From positions 1 to 6,711 of the forward strand of contig JAPLZG010000084.1 of the NCBI GenBank assembly GCA_026395155.1: a DNA stretch of 6,711 nucleotides, in the 5' to 3' direction. Position 1 is the first letter of the stretch; every line of letters begins with the position of its first letter. Below the pieces are notes generated by a model. The model saw nothing but the letters and a program-made list of their open reading frames with translations. It was not told the DNA's origin and made no database searches. Of the stretch, positions 4,817-6,711 are shown piece after piece. This stretch comes from Candidatus Tayloriibacteriota bacterium. GTDB taxonomy: Bacteria; Patescibacteriota; Minisyncoccia; Phycocordibacterales; GWA1-40-21. The translations under genes and the position numbers were made by a program.

Positions 4817-6664
4817 ATGAAACATTTAGAAGGATTAAACGAAAAACAAAAAGAGGCCGTTTTGCAAAAAAATGGACCAGTTTTGATAATTGCTGGAGCT
4901 GGAGCAGGTAAAACGAAGACAATTGCGCACAGAATTCTGCATTTGATAAAAGAAGGTGTTTCACCTGAGAATATTCTTGCAATTACTTTTACAAACAAAG
5001 CGTCAAAAGAAATGAGAGAAAGAGTTGAAAAAATAATTTCAGAAGACAAAAACCTCAATCTCCCGATATCATTCACCAGTAAACCATTCGTTAGTACGTT
5101 TCACTCACTTGGTGTTCACATCATTAAAGAAAATAGCAAATTGATTGGACTTACAAGAAATTTTTCTATTATGGATAGAAGTGATTCTTCAAAATTAGTA
5201 AAAGAATGTCTTAAAGATCTCGATATTGATTCGAAACAATTTGAACCAAATAAGATACTAAATATTATTTCGAGAGAGAAAGGTGATTTAAAAAGTCCTA
5301 GCGATTATTCTGCTGAATCTGAAAAAAACGGATACACATTACAAGCTGTTACGGCAAAAGTCTGGCCTCTATATGAACAGAAACTTTCAAAAGAAAAAGC
5401 GCTTGATTTTGATGATTTATTATTAAAAAGTTATAACTTATTAAAAAATAATAAAGATGTTTTAGAGCATTATCAAAATCTTTGGAAATATATTCACATA
5501 GATGAATATCAAGATACAAATAAAGTTCAGTATATGACGGCAAAACTTCTTGCACAAAAAAATAGAAATATTTGTGTGGTAGGGGATATAGATCAAAGTA
5601 TTTATAGCTGGCGTGGTGCAGACATACAAAACATTTTAAGCTTTGAGGAAGATTATCCTGAAGCAAAAGTAATTTTGCTTGAACAAAACTATCGTTCAAC
5701 ACAGACGATACTTGCAGTAGCAAATGAAGTTATAAAAAAGAATAAATTAAGAAGGGAAAAAAACTTATTTACAAAAAATGTAGAAGGAGAAAAAGTTTCA
5801 TTTTTGAAAGCATTAAATGAAATAGAAGAAGCGAAGTTTATAGCAAAAAAATCGCAGGAATTAATAGGAAGCGGTGTTGATCCAAAAGAGATTGCAGTCT
5901 TATATAGAGCCAATTTTCAATCAAGAGCACTTGAAGAAGCTTTTCTTACAGAAAGTGTGCCTTATCAAGTTTTAGGGACCAAATTTTTTGAAAGAAAAGA
6001 GGTTAAAGATGTTATTTCTTTTCTTAGAGCTAGCGTAAATCCAGAAAGTTTAAGTGACCTAAAAAGAATAATAAATGTCCCTGTTAGAGGTATAGGAAAA
6101 GTTACAATCTTAAAGATTTTTGAAGGTAAAAAAAATGAATTACCAGCCGGAGTAAAAGAAAAAGTGAATAGTTTTTTTAATTTACTTGAAAGAATAAAAA
6201 AAGAGACTGAAGAAAATAAACCATCAGAAGTAATCAAATTTATTATAAAAGAAAGCGGGCTCGAACTTGAATTACAAAAAGGAAATGAGGAGGATAAAGA
6301 GAGATTAGAAAATATGCGTGAACTTGCGACTCTTGCTATTAAATATGATCATTTTCCAAAACCAGAAGGAATAGAAAAACTTATCGAGGAGTCGGCACTA
6401 GCGTCAGATCAAGATTCTCTTGACATGTCTGCGCGAGCAGGGAAAAATGAAAATGCAGTGAAGCTCATGACAGTTCACGCTTCAAAAGGCTTGGAATTTG
6501 ATTATGTTTTTATTACTGGACTTGAAGAAGATTTATTTCCACATCAGCCGGTTGGGAAAGATGAAAAAACTCCTGAAGAAACTGGCCCCCGACCGCTTCG
6601 AGGACATCATCGCCGTACTCGCGCTCTATCGTCCCGGCCCGCTGGGTTCGGGAATGGTCGATGA
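4817..6664 (+). CDS. uvrD: UvrD/PcrA-type SF1A DNA helicase, truncated by a false join
   Basis: An ATP-dependent 3'-5' DNA helicase of the UvrD/PcrA/Rep family, which acts in nucleotide-excision and mismatch repair and clears RecA or stalled polymerases. Visible motifs are the Q motif LNEKQKEAV (7-15) and Walker A AGAGAGKT (26-33, K32). Motif Ia is AITFTNKAS (55-63), TFHS is at 94-97, and motif II is DEYQDT (229-234). Motif III is VGDIDQSIYSWRGAD (255-269), motif IV EQNYRST (289-295), and motif V LMTVHASKGLEF (550-561) followed by GLEEDLFPH (568-576). Motif VI (the ERRLFYVAxTRAK region) and everything after are absent, where about 720 residues would be usual. The helicase is authentic only to about residue 588 (near 6580). 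Residues 590-615, up to the stop at 6662-6664, come from DnaE-like DNA read in the wrong frame. No good Shine-Dalgarno precedes the ATG. pcrA is an equally valid name. Confidence 0.93.
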   Translation: MKHLEGLNEKQKEAVLQKNGPVLIIAGAGAGKTKTIAHRILHLIKEGVSPENILAITFTNKASKEMRERVEKIISEDKNLNLPISFTSKPFVSTFHSLGVHIIKENSKLIGLTRNFSIMDRSDSSKLVKECLKDLDIDSKQFEPNKILNIISREKGDLKSPSDYSAESEKNGYTLQAVTAKVWPLYEQKLSKEKALDFDDLLLKSYNLLKNNKDVLEHYQNLWKYIHIDEYQDTNKVQYMTAKLLAQKNRNICVVGDIDQSIYSWRGADIQNILSFEEDYPEAKVILLEQNYRSTQTILAVANEVIKKNKLRREKNLFTKNVEGEKVSFLKALNEIEEAKFIAKKSQELIGSGVDPKEIAVLYRANFQSRALEEAFLTESVPYQVLGTKFFERKEVKDVISFLRASVNPESLSDLKRIINVPVRGIGKVTILKIFEGKKNELPAGVKEKVNSFFNLLERIKKETEENKPSEVIKFIIKESGLELELQKGNEEDKERLENMRELATLAIKYDHFPKPEGIEKLIEESALASDQDSLDMSARAGKNENAVKLMTVHASKGLEFDYVFITGLEEDLFPHQPVGKDEKTPEETGPRPLRGHHRRTRALSSRPAGFGNGR

Positions 6665-6711
6665 CTTCATCCTGCGCAAGAAAGGCCAGCAGAAGATCGA
6701 CTATTTCATCG
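6561..6711 (+). pseudogene. dnaE: Internal fragment of DNA polymerase III alpha (DnaE), foreign to the window
   Basis: In the frame beginning at 6561, fifty codons read as an internal part of the replicative polymerase alpha subunit. It starts MKKLLKKLAPDRFEDIIAVL and continues with the family-specific ALYRPGPLGSGMVDDFI, then LRKKGQQKIDYF. In E. coli DnaE the matching RPGPLQSGMVDNFI segment lies in the middle of the catalytic core. The fragment has no true start (the ATG is an internal Met or part of the join) and runs off the window. Its composition, about 60% GC with mostly G/C-ending codons, is quite unlike the AT-rich rest. The PGPLGSGMVDDF wording points to a proteobacterial-type source, a judgement from memory. 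It is most likely another organism's DNA joined in assembly and not a gene of this genome. Confidence 0.88.

Noticed and set aside
5349..6237. Minus-strand open frames within uvrD, up to 124 codons
   Set aside because: The + strand reads as conserved helicase motifs throughout, and the antisense frames resemble no protein and lack start signals.
6584..6664. Arg/Pro-rich C-terminal extension of the helicase
   Set aside because: It is DnaE-coding DNA read one frame out. The composition change and the clear polymerase reading show it is not a helicase tail or a programmed frameshift.

Overview
The window is an AT-rich bacterial fragment. Its genes are compact, use the standard code, have A/T-ending codons and carry almost no recognisable Shine-Dalgarno sites. 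Several intergenic palindromes are present. The gene set (GNAT acetyltransferase, ComM, a LysM/M23 envelope peptidase with an HGYNGID-type metal site, a UvrD/PcrA helicase) and the style suggest a Candidate Phyla Radiation (Patescibacteria, perhaps Parcubacteria-like) genome. That placement is inferred from style and remembered family features, not from a marker gene.

Layout. A small GNAT acetyltransferase (7-429, +) ends in a clear intrinsic terminator. The stretch 430-729 is packed with GC-rich palindromes: a 20-bp ATTCCC-N8-GGGAAT hairpin and two copies of a CCCGCCCGAACGACTG / TTCAGTCGGGCAGG stem-loop that differ by a 12-nt loop insert. comM follows (730-2364, +), encoding a Mg-chelatase-like AAA+ ATPase of natural transformation, with a palindrome embedded in frame in its linker. 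It converges on, and overlaps by 8 bp, a minus-strand gene for a soluble, almost entirely coiled-coil protein of unknown function (2357-3169). That gene has an extended -10 promoter so close to its ATG that the mRNA should be leaderless. A 17-bp hairpin (3196-3232) separates it from a minus-strand secreted peptidase with two LysM domains and an M23 domain (3266-4333). A 483-bp divergent intergenic region (4334-4816) holds a hairpin, one perfect DnaA box, a cluster of overlapping alternative hairpins flanked by 9-bp direct repeats, and an 83-nt imperfect inverted repeat. The helicase gene uvrD/pcrA begins at 4817 on the + strand.

The last ~130 bases do not belong with the rest. Within 6560-6583 the sequence switches from uvrD to GC-rich (about 60% by hand count) DNA encoding an internal piece of a proteobacterial-type DNA polymerase III alpha subunit (DnaE) in another frame. 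A 24-nt stretch reads sensibly in both genes, so a false assembly join is the best explanation. The helicase therefore lacks its C-terminus here, and the last residues of its open frame are artefactual.

I do not see a new multi-gene system. The genes look like ordinary housekeeping, competence and envelope functions. The material most worth a second look is the non-coding palindromic elements, the leaderless promoter, the Tyr-for-His position in the M23 metal site, and the chimeric end.
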